Positions 15,789-24,462 are shown, numbered from the stretch's first letter. The stretch is 64,000 bases of DNA from NIOZ-UU13 sp964417935 (GCA_964417935.1 CAYQKF010000001.1:60770-124769); one strand, 5' to 3'. Notes: generated by a model not told the origin, from the letters alone. A program made the numbers and translations.

Positions 15789-16027
15789 TGCGTCGTACGT
15801 GATGAGTATTGCGCAAATTAATATATGGGAAGAAAAAAAGAAACATACAAAGATTTAAACACTTCGAATGCAGGTGCAGATGACAATGGCAAAAGAGTTG
15901 AAGTGTGTAGAATATAAAGAAGCCGGCTTACTTGAAAGGTCGGATAATATTTGTCGAATAGCCCCAACTCGACTTAAAAAACTTTAACGCGATACTCAAT
16001 ACGATATACGCAATACGAGAGAGAGCT

Positions 16028-16963
16028 TTGGAAGTTACCATACAATTAGATTCAACGGACAGGCAGCTTGAATTGTTCGGTCCCGCCGACAGTTACCTTC
16101 GGCTTTTGCGGGAATCGCTTGGGGTGCAAATTACGGCCCGGCAGAGCAATTTAATAATCAGAGGCAAAGAGAAAGATGTAAATAAGACCGTTGAGGTCAT
16201 CGACAGGATGCAAAAACAGCTTCTCAAACGTCGTTCGCTGACTGCTGCAAATGTAACTGCTCTTATAAGCAAAGGCGATTCACACAGCATTCCTGAGGCC
16301 AGCGAGGCTATTACCGTCTATGGTCATAAAAAGGTTATTGAACCGTCCACAAAGGGACAGCTAAAGTACATTAAAACAATGTTGGCCAACGACCTTACCT
16401 TTTGTATAGGACCTGCCGGAACGGGCAAGACATACCTGGCGGTCGCAATTGCGGTATCAATGCTAAAGAAAAAGCAAATCAGGAGGATTGTCCTTGCACG
16501 TCCTGCAGTGGAGGCAGGTGAGAAACTCGGCTTTTTGCCGGGCGATATCCAGGCAAAGGTAAATCCGTATCTTCGCCCTTTGTTTGATGCGCTCGAAGAT
16601 ATGATGGACTTTGCGCAGATGAAGAAATTTGTGGAGCTGGATATTATCGAGATAATTCCGCTTGCCTTTATGCGCGGCAGGACGTTAAACGAAGCTGCTA
16701 TTATCTGCGACGAAGCCCAAAATACATCGGCCCTACAAATGCTAATGGTCTTGACAAGATTGGGTCATGGCTCCAAAATGATAATAACCGGTGATATAAC
16801 ACAGATTGACCTGGAACCGGGCCATAAAAGTGGAATGGTCGAAGCAATTGAAATTTTGCGACGAATCAAAGGTATAGGTTGCGTAGAATTAAACCAGAGA
16901 GATATAGTGCGACATCGACTGGTTCAGAATATTGTGCAGGCCTACAAGAAAAACCCGAAATGA
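16028..16963 (+). CDS. phoH: PhoH family ATPase
   Basis: 311 residues. An N-terminal KH-like region (LRLLRESLGVQITARQSNLI) precedes a P-loop GPAGTGKT (128-135), and IICDEAQN gives Walker B, followed by TGDITQIDL. PhoH-like proteins are cytosolic ATPases linked to RNA metabolism and usually lie next to ybeY, as they do here after a 4.2 kb interruption. The start is a TTG (16028) with GAGAGAG just upstream; no ATG option fits. The stop lies 3 bases before the inserted methyltransferase gene, so that gene rides on the phoH transcript. Confidence 0.93.
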   Translation: MEVTIQLDSTDRQLELFGPADSYLRLLRESLGVQITARQSNLIIRGKEKDVNKTVEVIDRMQKQLLKRRSLTAANVTALISKGDSHSIPEASEAITVYGHKKVIEPSTKGQLKYIKTMLANDLTFCIGPAGTGKTYLAVAIAVSMLKKKQIRRIVLARPAVEAGEKLGFLPGDIQAKVNPYLRPLFDALEDMMDFAQMKKFVELDIIEIIPLAFMRGRTLNEAAIICDEAQNTSALQMLMVLTRLGHGSKMIITGDITQIDLEPGHKSGMVEAIEILRRIKGIGCVELNQRDIVRHRLVQNIVQAYKKNPK

Positions 16964-16966
16964 CAG

Positions 16967-18634
16967 ATGAAATTTAAAAATCCGAGACATGAGATTCTTT
17001 TAAGAAGCAGACAAACAAATATGCTACAAGCTTTGCACATAAGCATCCCAAAAAGGGATAAGAAAGAAGGATTGGTGGAATACGCAGAGAGGCTTTCTAA
17101 TTTATATTCTATCAACCACAGCATCAAGCATCGAAAACAGAAAGGCCAATTTTTCACTCCTCATCGAGTCGGTAAATTTATGGCAAACATGTTCGAGATA
17201 AAGAAAAATTCTATTCGGATTCTGGACCCAGGGGCGGGCACAGGCGTGTTATCAGCTGCTTTCTGTGAAAGATTAATTAAACTCGATAGCACTTTTAAGA
17301 TAACTATGGACACCTACGAAAATGATATCCGGTTGTTACCATTTTTACGAGCAACTCTGGAATCCTGCAAGGAAGTTCTGGGAAACCATGGATCCAAAGT
17401 GAATTACAACATTTATGAACAGGATTTTATATTAAATAATGTGGATTGTCTAAATAGTGATACCCTTCTATGGCAGCAGAGCGATACGATTTCATACGAT
17501 TTTGCAATTTCTAATCCACCTTACTACAAACTGGACAAGAATTCTCCACAAGCCCTTGCTATGAAAGAATGGGTTTGCAGCCAACCTAACATATATACTT
17601 TATTTATGACACTGTCAGCAAGTATGCTGAAGCCAGGTGGTCAAATGGTATTCATTACACCTCGCAGCTTTTGTTCCGGCCTCTACTACAAGAAGTTTCG
17701 TCGATGGTTCTTAACTAATGTTAAATTGTCACATATTCACCTGTTCGAATCAAGAAAAGAAATCTTTGACAAAGATGATATTCTTCAGGAAAACATAATC
17801 CTGAAAGTCAAGAAGCAGAAAAAGCAAATACATGACAGAAGAATAGTTATTTCTACAAGCAGGAACAAGCATTTTGAAAAAGTAAAGAAGATAACGGTTC
17901 CAGAAACGAGTGTAATCTGTAACAAAACTGAAGAGTCACTTGTAAGAATACCCAGTTGTTCTGTTGACCTTGCAATTCTGGACACTGTCGAGAGGTGGCC
18001 GGTTACTCTTCGGGATTTGGGATTGGAAGTGTCAACCGGCCTCGTTGTAGCCTTCCGGGCAAAAAAATTCCTAACAGAAAAAATCGGAGACAATGGAGAA
18101 TCAGTACCGCTGTTGTGGATGCACAATATGAAGGGTATGAGAACTGTGTGGCCTGCCAACAAAAACAAAAAGCCTTCTGCGATCAAAATATCAACAGGAA
18201 GCGAACGATTGTTGTTGCCGGTTGAAAATTATGTACTACTGAGAAGATTTAGTTCCAAAGAGCAAGCACGCAGACTACATGCAACCGTTTTTTTTGAATC
18301 TGAATTTCCATACAGAGCCGTGGGCATAGAAAATCATCTGAATTATCTCCACAAACACGGAGGGTTGTCTATCGATGAAGCTCATGGCCTTTCGACAATT
18401 CTTAATACTAGCATAGTGGATAATTATTTCAGGTTGCTGAACGGTAATACCCAAGTCAATGCAACAGATATAAGAAGCCTGCCTTTTCCAGAAATGAAAG
18501 ATATCAGAACGATAGGACGGATTGTTCGCGAAAAGTTAGCTTCCGATGAAACGCTTGACCCTGATAGTATAATCAGCAAGATAACGGCAATTGACAGCAC
18601 TTTAATAAATGCTCTGCATAATAAAGATAACTAA
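16967..18634 (+). CDS. Type II N6-adenine DNA methyltransferase (BsuBI/PstI-type partner)
   Basis: 555 residues. LDPGAGTG (about 85-92) is the SAM-binding motif I and N183-PPY186 within FAISNPPYYKL the catalytic motif IV of N6-adenine methyltransferases. KGQFFTPHRVGKFMANMF upstream of motif I is typical of the Eco57I/BsuBI branch, and the C-terminal half would hold target recognition. It should protect host DNA from the endonuclease encoded 2 bases downstream. If the pair is isospecific with PstI/BsuBI the target would be CTGCAG; CTGCAG sites are present in this window. The pair sits inside a conserved core block, a sign of acquisition. Confidence 0.9.
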   Translation: MKFKNPRHEILLRSRQTNMLQALHISIPKRDKKEGLVEYAERLSNLYSINHSIKHRKQKGQFFTPHRVGKFMANMFEIKKNSIRILDPGAGTGVLSAAFCERLIKLDSTFKITMDTYENDIRLLPFLRATLESCKEVLGNHGSKVNYNIYEQDFILNNVDCLNSDTLLWQQSDTISYDFAISNPPYYKLDKNSPQALAMKEWVCSQPNIYTLFMTLSASMLKPGGQMVFITPRSFCSGLYYKKFRRWFLTNVKLSHIHLFESRKEIFDKDDILQENIILKVKKQKKQIHDRRIVISTSRNKHFEKVKKITVPETSVICNKTEESLVRIPSCSVDLAILDTVERWPVTLRDLGLEVSTGLVVAFRAKKFLTEKIGDNGESVPLLWMHNMKGMRTVWPANKNKKPSAIKISTGSERLLLPVENYVLLRRFSSKEQARRLHATVFFESEFPYRAVGIENHLNYLHKHGGLSIDEAHGLSTILNTSIVDNYFRLLNGNTQVNATDIRSLPFPEMKDIRTIGRIVREKLASDETLDPDSIISKITAIDSTLINALHNKDN

Positions 18635-18636
18635 GC

Positions 18637-19578
18637 ATGAGTAAGATTGACGAAGCTATAGGTATTTTGAAGACTTTGGGACTACCCAAGGCTCAGCAAA
18701 ATGAACGGTCAGGTTTAACTCTGTTGGCATTATTAGACTTAAAAGAGAACAGTCCTTGGTCTGCCAGCAAAAGCAGGTCTATAAGAATTCACGATATCCT
18801 GATCTTCATTCAGAAATGCTACGGAAAACAATATGCAGAGAATACGAGGGAAACAATAAGACGCCAAAGTCTTCATCAATTCGAGCAGGCTGGAATAGTG
18901 ATTAGAAATCCTGACGACCCGATGAGACCGACAAATAGCCCAAATACCGTGTATGCAATCGAACATAATACTCTAAATGTTATTAGAAACTATGGAACTT
19001 CCAAATGGAAAAAAGCTGTAGAAGGCTGGGTAGCCCGTAAAGGAAAACTAATTGAAAAATACGAGAAACGCAGGAAAAGACATAGCATATCCGTAAATCT
19101 CCCAGAAGGTACACTTGTACGTTTATCTCCCGGCAAACACAATAAGCTTCAAGACCAGATAATTGCAGAATTCCGTGTTAGATTCTGTCCTAAGGCATTA
19201 ACCGCATATGTTGGAGATACAGCGAGGAAACTGTTGCATATAGACGAAGATTTGCTGAAAAAGCTGAAAATTCCTATAACCGAACATGACAAGCTTCCAG
19301 ATATTGTTCTATATGACCCCAAAAAAAGACTTCTTTTTTTTATAGAGGCTGTTACCGCTCACGGTCCACTGTCTCCAAAACGGCAAATAGAACTTGAGCA
19401 AATCTTAAAATGCTGTAAAGCGAAAAGAATCTATATAAGCGCATCTCCAGATTTTACGGAGTTTAAAAAGCATATTGATAACATTGCCTGGGACACAGAG
19501 GTATGGATAAGCAATAATCCAGACCATTTAATTCATTTTAATGGTCCAAAGTTTTTCACAGTTTACAGTGGTATTTAA
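18637..19578 (+). CDS. BsuBI/PstI family type II restriction endonuclease
   Basis: 313 residues. The C-terminal domain matches BsuBI/PstI enzymes: LPDIVLYDPKKRLLFFIEAV followed by TAHGPLSPKRQIEL. P221-D222 and E237 give the PD-(D/E)xK-type metal site, with the lysine position replaced as in this family (EAV). The N-terminal half (about 1-150) is helical with a winged-helix look (TRETIRRQSLHQFEQAGIV) and would bind DNA. Expected target CTGCAG by family; not provable from sequence alone. The ATG lies 2 bases after the methyltransferase stop, ensuring coexpression. Appears intact. Confidence 0.92.
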   Translation: MSKIDEAIGILKTLGLPKAQQNERSGLTLLALLDLKENSPWSASKSRSIRIHDILIFIQKCYGKQYAENTRETIRRQSLHQFEQAGIVIRNPDDPMRPTNSPNTVYAIEHNTLNVIRNYGTSKWKKAVEGWVARKGKLIEKYEKRRKRHSISVNLPEGTLVRLSPGKHNKLQDQIIAEFRVRFCPKALTAYVGDTARKLLHIDEDLLKKLKIPITEHDKLPDIVLYDPKKRLLFFIEAVTAHGPLSPKRQIELEQILKCCKAKRIYISASPDFTEFKKHIDNIAWDTEVWISNNPDHLIHFNGPKFFTVYSGI

Positions 19579-19598
19579 TGTTGAGGTAATGATCGAAA

Positions 19599-21167
19599 AT
19601 GCCGTTTTGGAAGAAAATAAGTCCGCGTCGAAGTCAGGTGCGCAAGAATATATCTGCTGAGCGTTTTTCGCGAATAAGCCGGCTGCTCGATACCAATTCT
19701 TTAATCTCGATTCTGCTGTGGTGTCTTTTCGTGGTCCTCTGTATTCCTATTGTAACTTTCGGGCTGATTCAGCAGAAGCAGGACTATTATTTTAACCTGT
19801 TACTAACAACGGTAATAGTGGTTCTAATCTGTCTTGCTGTGGCTTTCTATATTCATCACTACCAAAAGAAAATAATAAAAAACCACGCCAGGGCGCTGGC
19901 ACTGGTCGGCTTATTTATTTTGTTGTTAGCAGCAACTAAACTTATCGCGTTACTGTTCAACCATACCTCCGGTGCCACCGGAAGTGCCGTGACAGCAGCC
20001 ATCATTTTGACAATCGCCTATAACCAGCGTTTTGCGATAGGTATGATTATGTTTTATTGTCTGCTTGGCTGTTTTGCCACAGGAACAATTAACGAATATC
20101 AACTGACAGATATCAACCTGTTTTTGACGATGCTTGCCGGTGCCATTACGTGCTGTTTTTCTTTGAGAGAAATCCGTACAAGAATGAAGCTGCTTCAAGT
20201 GAGCACCTTGGCAGCAGCAATTGTATTTCTAACAGCGGGTTCCTTAGCCTGTTTGGACTATTTGGCCCAAAAACTGTCGCTGGCGGATGTATTCAGCAAT
20301 GCGGGCTATCACGCGGGGACGACCTTCCTTGTTGGCCTGCTCATCCAGAGTTTGCTTCCGCTAATCGAAAAAATCTTTCATATAGCAACAAGTATGACTC
20401 TTCTTGACCATAGCGATGCGAATCAGCCTTTGTTGAAAAAACTTGCTATGGAAGCACCCGGAACATTCAGTCATAGTTTGTTGATAGGTTCCATTGCCGA
20501 GGCTGCCGCCGAGGCAATCGGGCGCAACGGTCTTTTGTGCAGGGTCGGTGCTTACTACCATGACATCGGCAAAATCAACAAAGCAAGCTATTTTATTGAA
20601 AATGAAATCGGCTCAGCGAGCCGGCATAAAGAGCTATCGCCTACAATGAGTCAATTGATTATCGTGGGCCACGTTAAAGATGGAATAGAAATGGCCAAGG
20701 AATACGCTTTGCCCAATGTGCTTCGACAATTTATCGAAACACACCATGGAACAACCTTAATCGAACATTTTTATCACGAGGCCAAAAAATTAAAGACGAA
20801 AAACTCAAAAGGAAAAACTGTTGATGAGCTTTCCGAGAGTGAATTCAGGTACCCCGGGCCAAAACCGCGAACAAAAGAAGCGGCGATTGTAATGTTAGCC
20901 GATACTATAGAAGGTGCCGTCAGGAGCCTGCCTGAAGTAACGCCTTCCAAAGTAGAAGCAGTCGTGCACACTATGGCTATGAGACGTCTGCAGGACGGCC
21001 AATTCGATGAATGCGACCTGTCTCTGCGGGAACTAAGCCAGATAGAGGCAAGCATATCAAAAACTCTTGCGGCACACTATCACGGTCGAATCGCATATCC
21101 CAAAGCACCGGATGTGCCGGAAGAGGCCCAATCTCAAGCTGAGCAATCCAAGCAAAAAAGCAGGTAA
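19599..21167 (+). CDS. HD phosphohydrolase, PgpH-like (c-di-AMP phosphodiesterase family)
   Basis: 522 residues. Seven or eight hydrophobic helices (about 35-270) are followed by an HD domain: H292 in GTFSHSLL, H321-D322 in YYHDIGK, then HKELSPTMSQLIIVGHVKDG and ETHHGTTLIEHFY, all diagnostic of PgpH/YqfF. Members hydrolyse cyclic di-AMP at the membrane. Unlike typical PgpH (around 700-800 residues) this one lacks the large extracytoplasmic 7TMR-HDED domain, so an external sensor seems absent. It belongs to the phoH-ybeY block, 20 bases after the restriction gene and 5 before ybeY. Confidence 0.9.
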   Translation: MPFWKKISPRRSQVRKNISAERFSRISRLLDTNSLISILLWCLFVVLCIPIVTFGLIQQKQDYYFNLLLTTVIVVLICLAVAFYIHHYQKKIIKNHARALALVGLFILLLAATKLIALLFNHTSGATGSAVTAAIILTIAYNQRFAIGMIMFYCLLGCFATGTINEYQLTDINLFLTMLAGAITCCFSLREIRTRMKLLQVSTLAAAIVFLTAGSLACLDYLAQKLSLADVFSNAGYHAGTTFLVGLLIQSLLPLIEKIFHIATSMTLLDHSDANQPLLKKLAMEAPGTFSHSLLIGSIAEAAAEAIGRNGLLCRVGAYYHDIGKINKASYFIENEIGSASRHKELSPTMSQLIIVGHVKDGIEMAKEYALPNVLRQFIETHHGTTLIEHFYHEAKKLKTKNSKGKTVDELSESEFRYPGPKPRTKEAAIVMLADTIEGAVRSLPEVTPSKVEAVVHTMAMRRLQDGQFDECDLSLRELSQIEASISKTLAAHYHGRIAYPKAPDVPEEAQSQAEQSKQKSR

Positions 21168-21172
21168 CAACC

Positions 21173-21655
21173 ATGGCCTCCGCTAAACAAGACCAAGAGA
21201 TAGTCGTACAAATCGCCAAAAATTTCGACAGTATAGATGTTTGCTTATCCAAGGTTAAAAAACTAGTCGATGCTATCTGCAATCGTTTTAAGCTCTCAAA
21301 AGCAATAGTCAGTATTGTAATAGTTGACGATGCCCAAATCCGGAAATTAAACAATCAGTTCCTGAATCGCAAATCGACTACCGATTGTTTAAGTTTCGAC
21401 CTGTCCGATGACGAGCTGCCTCAGTCACCCAAATTATTCGAGTTGATTATCAATGGCGAAATGGCTGTCAGACAAGCAAATCTGCGAGGGCATTCAGGCA
21501 AGGCAGAGCTGGCACTTTACATAACGCATGGGCTGCTGCATAACCTCGGATTCGACGACTCCACGCCGAGCCAGGCCCGGAAAATGCACGATACGGAGGA
21601 TGAGATTTTGCAACAACTTGGTTACGGTTTGGTATATAATACGAATAGTCGATAA
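21173..21655 (+). CDS. ybeY: Endoribonuclease YbeY (rRNA maturation factor)
   Basis: 160 residues. The zinc motif reads H119-GLL-H123-NLGF-D-D129: two His are in place, but the usual third ligand His (HGxLHxxGYDH) is Asp. RKSTTDCLSFDLSDDE is the expected upstream conserved region, and EDEIL follows the metal site. YbeY acts in 16S rRNA 3' end maturation and ribosome quality control. It lies directly after the HD phosphohydrolase gene (5 bases), with AGG shortly before the ATG. The downstream gap contains hairpin repeats before corC. Confidence 0.92.
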   Translation: MASAKQDQEIVVQIAKNFDSIDVCLSKVKKLVDAICNRFKLSKAIVSIVIVDDAQIRKLNNQFLNRKSTTDCLSFDLSDDELPQSPKLFELIINGEMAVRQANLRGHSGKAELALYITHGLLHNLGFDDSTPSQARKMHDTEDEILQQLGYGLVYNTNSR

Positions 21656-21751
21656 GAAATTCGAAGCCTGTCTCGATTCCCTGCTCCGGCTCGCTCCGCC
21701 GAGACGAGTGGCCGAGTCAAAACGGGCACTAAATTCGAAATAGTACGGATA

Positions 21752-21808
21752 CCACACATGTAAATGTGTGGAGGACAGGATGAGCAGACCCCACACTTAC
21801 GTGTGGGG
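21752..21808. repeat. Two adjacent perfect hairpins
   Basis: CCACACAT/ATGTGTGG (21752-21771) and CCCCACAC/GTGTGGGG (21789-21808), each with a 4-base loop (GTAA, TTAC). They lie between ybeY and corC. Their related CACAC-type arms suggest one repeat family. The core of the second, ACACTTACGTGT, also occurs in the element at 31112-31266. Confidence 0.6.
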
Positions 21809-21839
21809 AATGGTTTGGCACTTGATATTCTTATTATAA

Positions 21840-23156
21840 ATGAAAGGTTGTCAAGAAGTGGGCTTTGTTGGTTTGGCGGTGTTGTTGATTTGTTTTTTTG
21901 CCGGTGGAACGCTGTTCTTTTCCGTCAATGCCATTGCTCTTAGAACATTCTCACACGTCAAATTACAGGAAGCGTTCAAGGCGGCAAAAAAAAAGACAAA
22001 TCCGGAAGAGCTCATCGAGCAGTTGACAGAAAAGGCTGAAGAGCTGATTTTGACGTGCTATTTATATCGGCTCATCCTGAATATATGTATATTACTGCTG
22101 TTGGTAGCTGTTTTCACCGGTCCCGGAGCAGCGTCAGACCCGGTTGATTCTGTAGTCAGCTATCTGCTTACATTTATTGCTGCGATGGCAATATTTTCCA
22201 TATTCAGTCTGGCAATTCCTCAGGCCTGGGCTAAATACACCGGTGAAAAAATTCTTAGCCGAACGTACAAACTGGTGATGGGATTTGCGATTGCAGCGGC
22301 ACCCGTTCTTTATATCTTTAGATTATACGACGGCTTTGTCCGACGCCTAGCCGGGGTAGCTGAAACAACACCCCAAGAACAACAGGAAGAAATGCAGGAG
22401 GAATTTTTGACCGGCCTTGAGCGGCGCAGAACCGAAGGCGTGCTCGATGAAGAAGAGCAGGAGATGATTGAAAATGTCTTAGAGTTGAGCAGCAGCACCG
22501 CCGATGAGATTATGACGCCTCGCACCGATATTGTAGCGGTCGAGGTCAACTCTGATTTGCAGAAGGTTCTGGAGACAATCACTACGGCCGGCCATACGCG
22601 TGTTCCGGTCTATGAAGAAAATATAGATAACATAATCGGTCTTGTTTACGCCAAGGACCTGCTGACCCAGATAGGCAAAACGGACGGCCAGTTCAAATTA
22701 CGCGATAAAATGAGAGATGCTTATTTTGTTCCTGAAAGCAAGCCACTGCGAGTGCTGCTCCACGAATTTCAAAATCAAAAACAGCATATAGCTATAGTGT
22801 TAGATGAATATGGCGGAACGGCCGGGGTCGTTACCTTAGAGGATATTCTCGAAGAGCTTGTCGGCGAAATAACCGATGAGTACGAAGAGACCCCGCCCAA
22901 ACCGATAAAGAAAATAGACCAAAACACAATTGAAGCCGACGCCAGAACATACATCGATGACCTAAACGACCAGCTCGAATTGAATCTGCCCGAAGATGAG
23001 GATTACGAGACTATAGGCGGCTTTGTCTTTTCGCGTCTTGGTTATATTCCCAAGACGGGGGAAAGCTTTGATTACGACAATCTGAAATTCACTATCGCCT
23101 CGGCTGAGGCCAGAAGAATAAAACGCATCAGAATACAGAAGACAGAAGACAGATAA
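21840..23156 (+). CDS. CNNM/CorC family protein (DUF21, CBS pair, CorC_HlyC)
   Basis: 438 residues. A DUF21 membrane domain (about 1-175, four hydrophobic helices) is followed by a pair of CBS domains (MTPRTDIVAVEV, TRVPVYEENIDNIIGLVYAKDLL, IAIVLDEYGGTAGVVTLEDILEEL) and a CorC_HlyC domain (IGGFVFSRLGYIPKTGESF). These proteins are linked to magnesium and cobalt efflux and usually follow ybeY, as here. The last codons (QKTEDR) already lie in the CAGAAGACAGA repeat array downstream, which supplies the stop. No clear Shine-Dalgarno; TTATTATAA lies right before the ATG. Confidence 0.92.
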   Translation: MKGCQEVGFVGLAVLLICFFAGGTLFFSVNAIALRTFSHVKLQEAFKAAKKKTNPEELIEQLTEKAEELILTCYLYRLILNICILLLLVAVFTGPGAASDPVDSVVSYLLTFIAAMAIFSIFSLAIPQAWAKYTGEKILSRTYKLVMGFAIAAAPVLYIFRLYDGFVRRLAGVAETTPQEQQEEMQEEFLTGLERRRTEGVLDEEEQEMIENVLELSSSTADEIMTPRTDIVAVEVNSDLQKVLETITTAGHTRVPVYEENIDNIIGLVYAKDLLTQIGKTDGQFKLRDKMRDAYFVPESKPLRVLLHEFQNQKQHIAIVLDEYGGTAGVVTLEDILEELVGEITDEYEETPPKPIKKIDQNTIEADARTYIDDLNDQLELNLPEDEDYETIGGFVFSRLGYIPKTGESFDYDNLKFTIASAEARRIKRIRIQKTEDR

Positions 23157-23217
23157 CAGAGGACAGATGACGGAGGACAGAATACAGAGGTCAGAGGACA
23201 GAAGACGGAAGATTAGT
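23134..23217. repeat. CAGAGGACAGA-type tandem array
   Basis: Seven or so degenerate 9-11 base units (CAGAAGACAGA, CAGAGGACAGA, GACGGAGGACAG) run from the last eight codons of the corC gene into the spacer. The array is purine-rich on the plus strand. Confidence 0.7.
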
Positions 23218-23222
23218 TAATT

Positions 23223-23343
23223 AGTTCCTGTTGCGGAAACAGTATTTGTCATTCCCGCGGAAGCGGGAATCCAGCTTTTTCGCTCTGGACCCCTGCTTTC
23301 GCAGGGGTGACATCGTCGGTTTTTGTTTTCCGCAACAGATACT
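23223..23343. mobile_element. 121-bp terminal-inverted-repeat element, copy 2 (MITE-like)
   Basis: Ends AGTTCCTGTTGCGG and CCGCAACAGATACT; internal hairpins ATTCCCGCGGAAGCGGGAAT and ACCCCTGCTTTCGCAGGGGT. Same length and order as copy 1 (14700-14820). Flanked on both sides by AATTAG simple repeats, so target duplication cannot be judged. Confidence 0.75.
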
Positions 23344-23452
23344 AATTAGAGAATTAGTGAATTAGCGAATTAGTTGTTTAGCCCCCACACCTGTGGTGGG
23401 GGCCAGTGTTAAAGTCAGTGTTAATCCGTGTTAAAGTCAGTGTTGGTCAGTG
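23344..23452. repeat. AATTAGTG units, a hairpin and GTCAGTGTTA tandem repeats
   Basis: AATTAGAG/AATTAGTG/AATTAGCG units (23345-23378) are followed by a hairpin with arms GCCCCCAC/GTGGGGGC (around 23381-23404) and then about five 10-12 base units of the type GTCAGTGTTA (23405-23455). The last unit contains the likely recO start codon. Confidence 0.7.
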
Positions 23453-24208
23453 TTAACCAAAGATACAGCTATCTGCATACGCGCTGTTGATTATTCCGAG
23501 ACATCTCAGATAGTAACATTTTTTGCCAGGACAGCCGGTAAAATCAGCGCCATCGCCAAAGGCTCAAAACGACCCAAATCGGCATTCGACGGCCCCATCG
23601 AAACATTCTCGTACGGGAAAATTGTCTTTTCCAATTCAAACAAGGAAAAGCTCGCCACCCTGACTGAGTTCGAATCCGCTTATGGAAGTGCAGGCTTTAC
23701 CGGCCTGAGCAACAATCTTTTTACCTTGAACTGCTGTCTTTTCAGTACCGAATTGTTGAATAAATTTACCCACGACTACGACCCACACCCAAAACTTTTC
23801 GATGACTTTCTGCAGTTCTTACAAAACGCCCAGGAGAACAAAAACAAACACCAGATGTTGGCATTATTGATATTATTCCAGTTGGTTCTGCTGAAGGAGG
23901 TTGGCCTACAACCGATTCTAAGTTACTGTGTGAATTGTAAAACGAGATACGAACATCGAGCATCGAGTATCGAGCATCGAGTTTACTTCAGCAGCTCGGC
24001 CAATGGGCTGATTTGCAGAGATTGCGAGGCAAGTTTCCCGGACAAGGTTAGGCTGACCCAAACGGCCGCGAATTGTCTGAGCAATCTGAAGCTGATTGCC
24101 AAATCGCAGGAAAAAACGCTGATTGAAATTGAGACGGTTTTAGTTCACCACTTTACCGAGCTCCTCGGCCGCAAACCAAAAATGGCAAAATATATCCTGA
24201 CCCTTTAA
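23450..24208 (+). CDS. recO: DNA repair protein RecO
   Basis: 252 residues. The N-terminal OB-fold region reads AICIRAVDYSETSQIVTFFA...GKISAIAKGSKRPKS, typical of RecO, followed by the helical domain and a zinc finger with C-V-N-C and C-R-D-C. RecO loads RecA at gaps with RecF/RecR. The start is a GTG that lies inside a GTCAGTGTTA tandem repeat with no visible ribosome site. Between the two zinc-finger CxxC pairs, residues about 166-177 (EHRASSIEHRV) are encoded by an in-frame CATCGAG/TATCGAG tandem repeat. Position after corC is standard for this block. Confidence 0.92.
   Translation: MLTKDTAICIRAVDYSETSQIVTFFARTAGKISAIAKGSKRPKSAFDGPIETFSYGKIVFSNSNKEKLATLTEFESAYGSAGFTGLSNNLFTLNCCLFSTELLNKFTHDYDPHPKLFDDFLQFLQNAQENKNKHQMLALLILFQLVLLKEVGLQPILSYCVNCKTRYEHRASSIEHRVYFSSSANGLICRDCEASFPDKVRLTQTAANCLSNLKLIAKSQEKTLIEIETVLVHHFTELLGRKPKMAKYILTL
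23949..23980. repeat. In-frame ATCGAGC tandem repeat inside recO
   Basis: Units of 7-8 bases (ACATCGAGC, ATCGAGT, ATCGAGC, ATCGAGT) lie between the zinc-finger halves of recO and keep the frame. The same ATCGAGTATCCAGC-type unit occurs in frame in the SDR gene at 39026-39056. Confidence 0.65.
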
Positions 24209-24374
24209 TTCTGCCCTTCTAAATTCGCCATTCTAAATTCTAAACTCGCCCGCAACGAGCGTTAATCTTAAAAGCAAATATATGCCAAATACAACAAACA
24301 AGCACGTGGGCATATACTATCAAGCTTATATCTACCACTACTCCAATAAGCTTAACAGGGTGTTAAAAGAGACA

Positions 24375-24462
24375 AGTGGTGCGAGATATCGCACCCTACA
24401 TGACTCGGTGGGGCAAGCCCCACCCTACATGACTTGGTGGGCAGTGCCTACCCTACATGACT
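24375..24462. repeat. REP-like cluster of hairpins with CTACATGAC spacers
   Basis: Hairpins GTGCGAGATATCGCAC, GTGGGGCAAGCCCCAC and GTGGGCAGTGCCTAC are separated by CCCTACATGACT repeats. The rightmost copy supplies the last codons and stop of carB on the minus strand. The GGTGGGGCAAGCCCCACC unit recurs at 39222-39276, 46424-46478 and 61231-61296. Confidence 0.75.

Noticed and set aside
15825..15917. 30-codon frame MGRKKETYKDLNTSNAGADD...
   Set aside because: No Shine-Dalgarno and no conservation clue. It lies in the spacer before phoH and could be chance.
16967..19578. Avoidance of CTGCAG sites as a sign of long-term restriction
   Set aside because: CTGCAG occurs many times in the window (for example near 20989, 23811, 28022, 29302, 38612), so no avoidance is apparent.
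21707..21743. tRNA-like GTGGCCGAGTC segment
   Set aside because: No cloverleaf can be formed; the TTCGAAnnCC arm and acceptor stem are absent.
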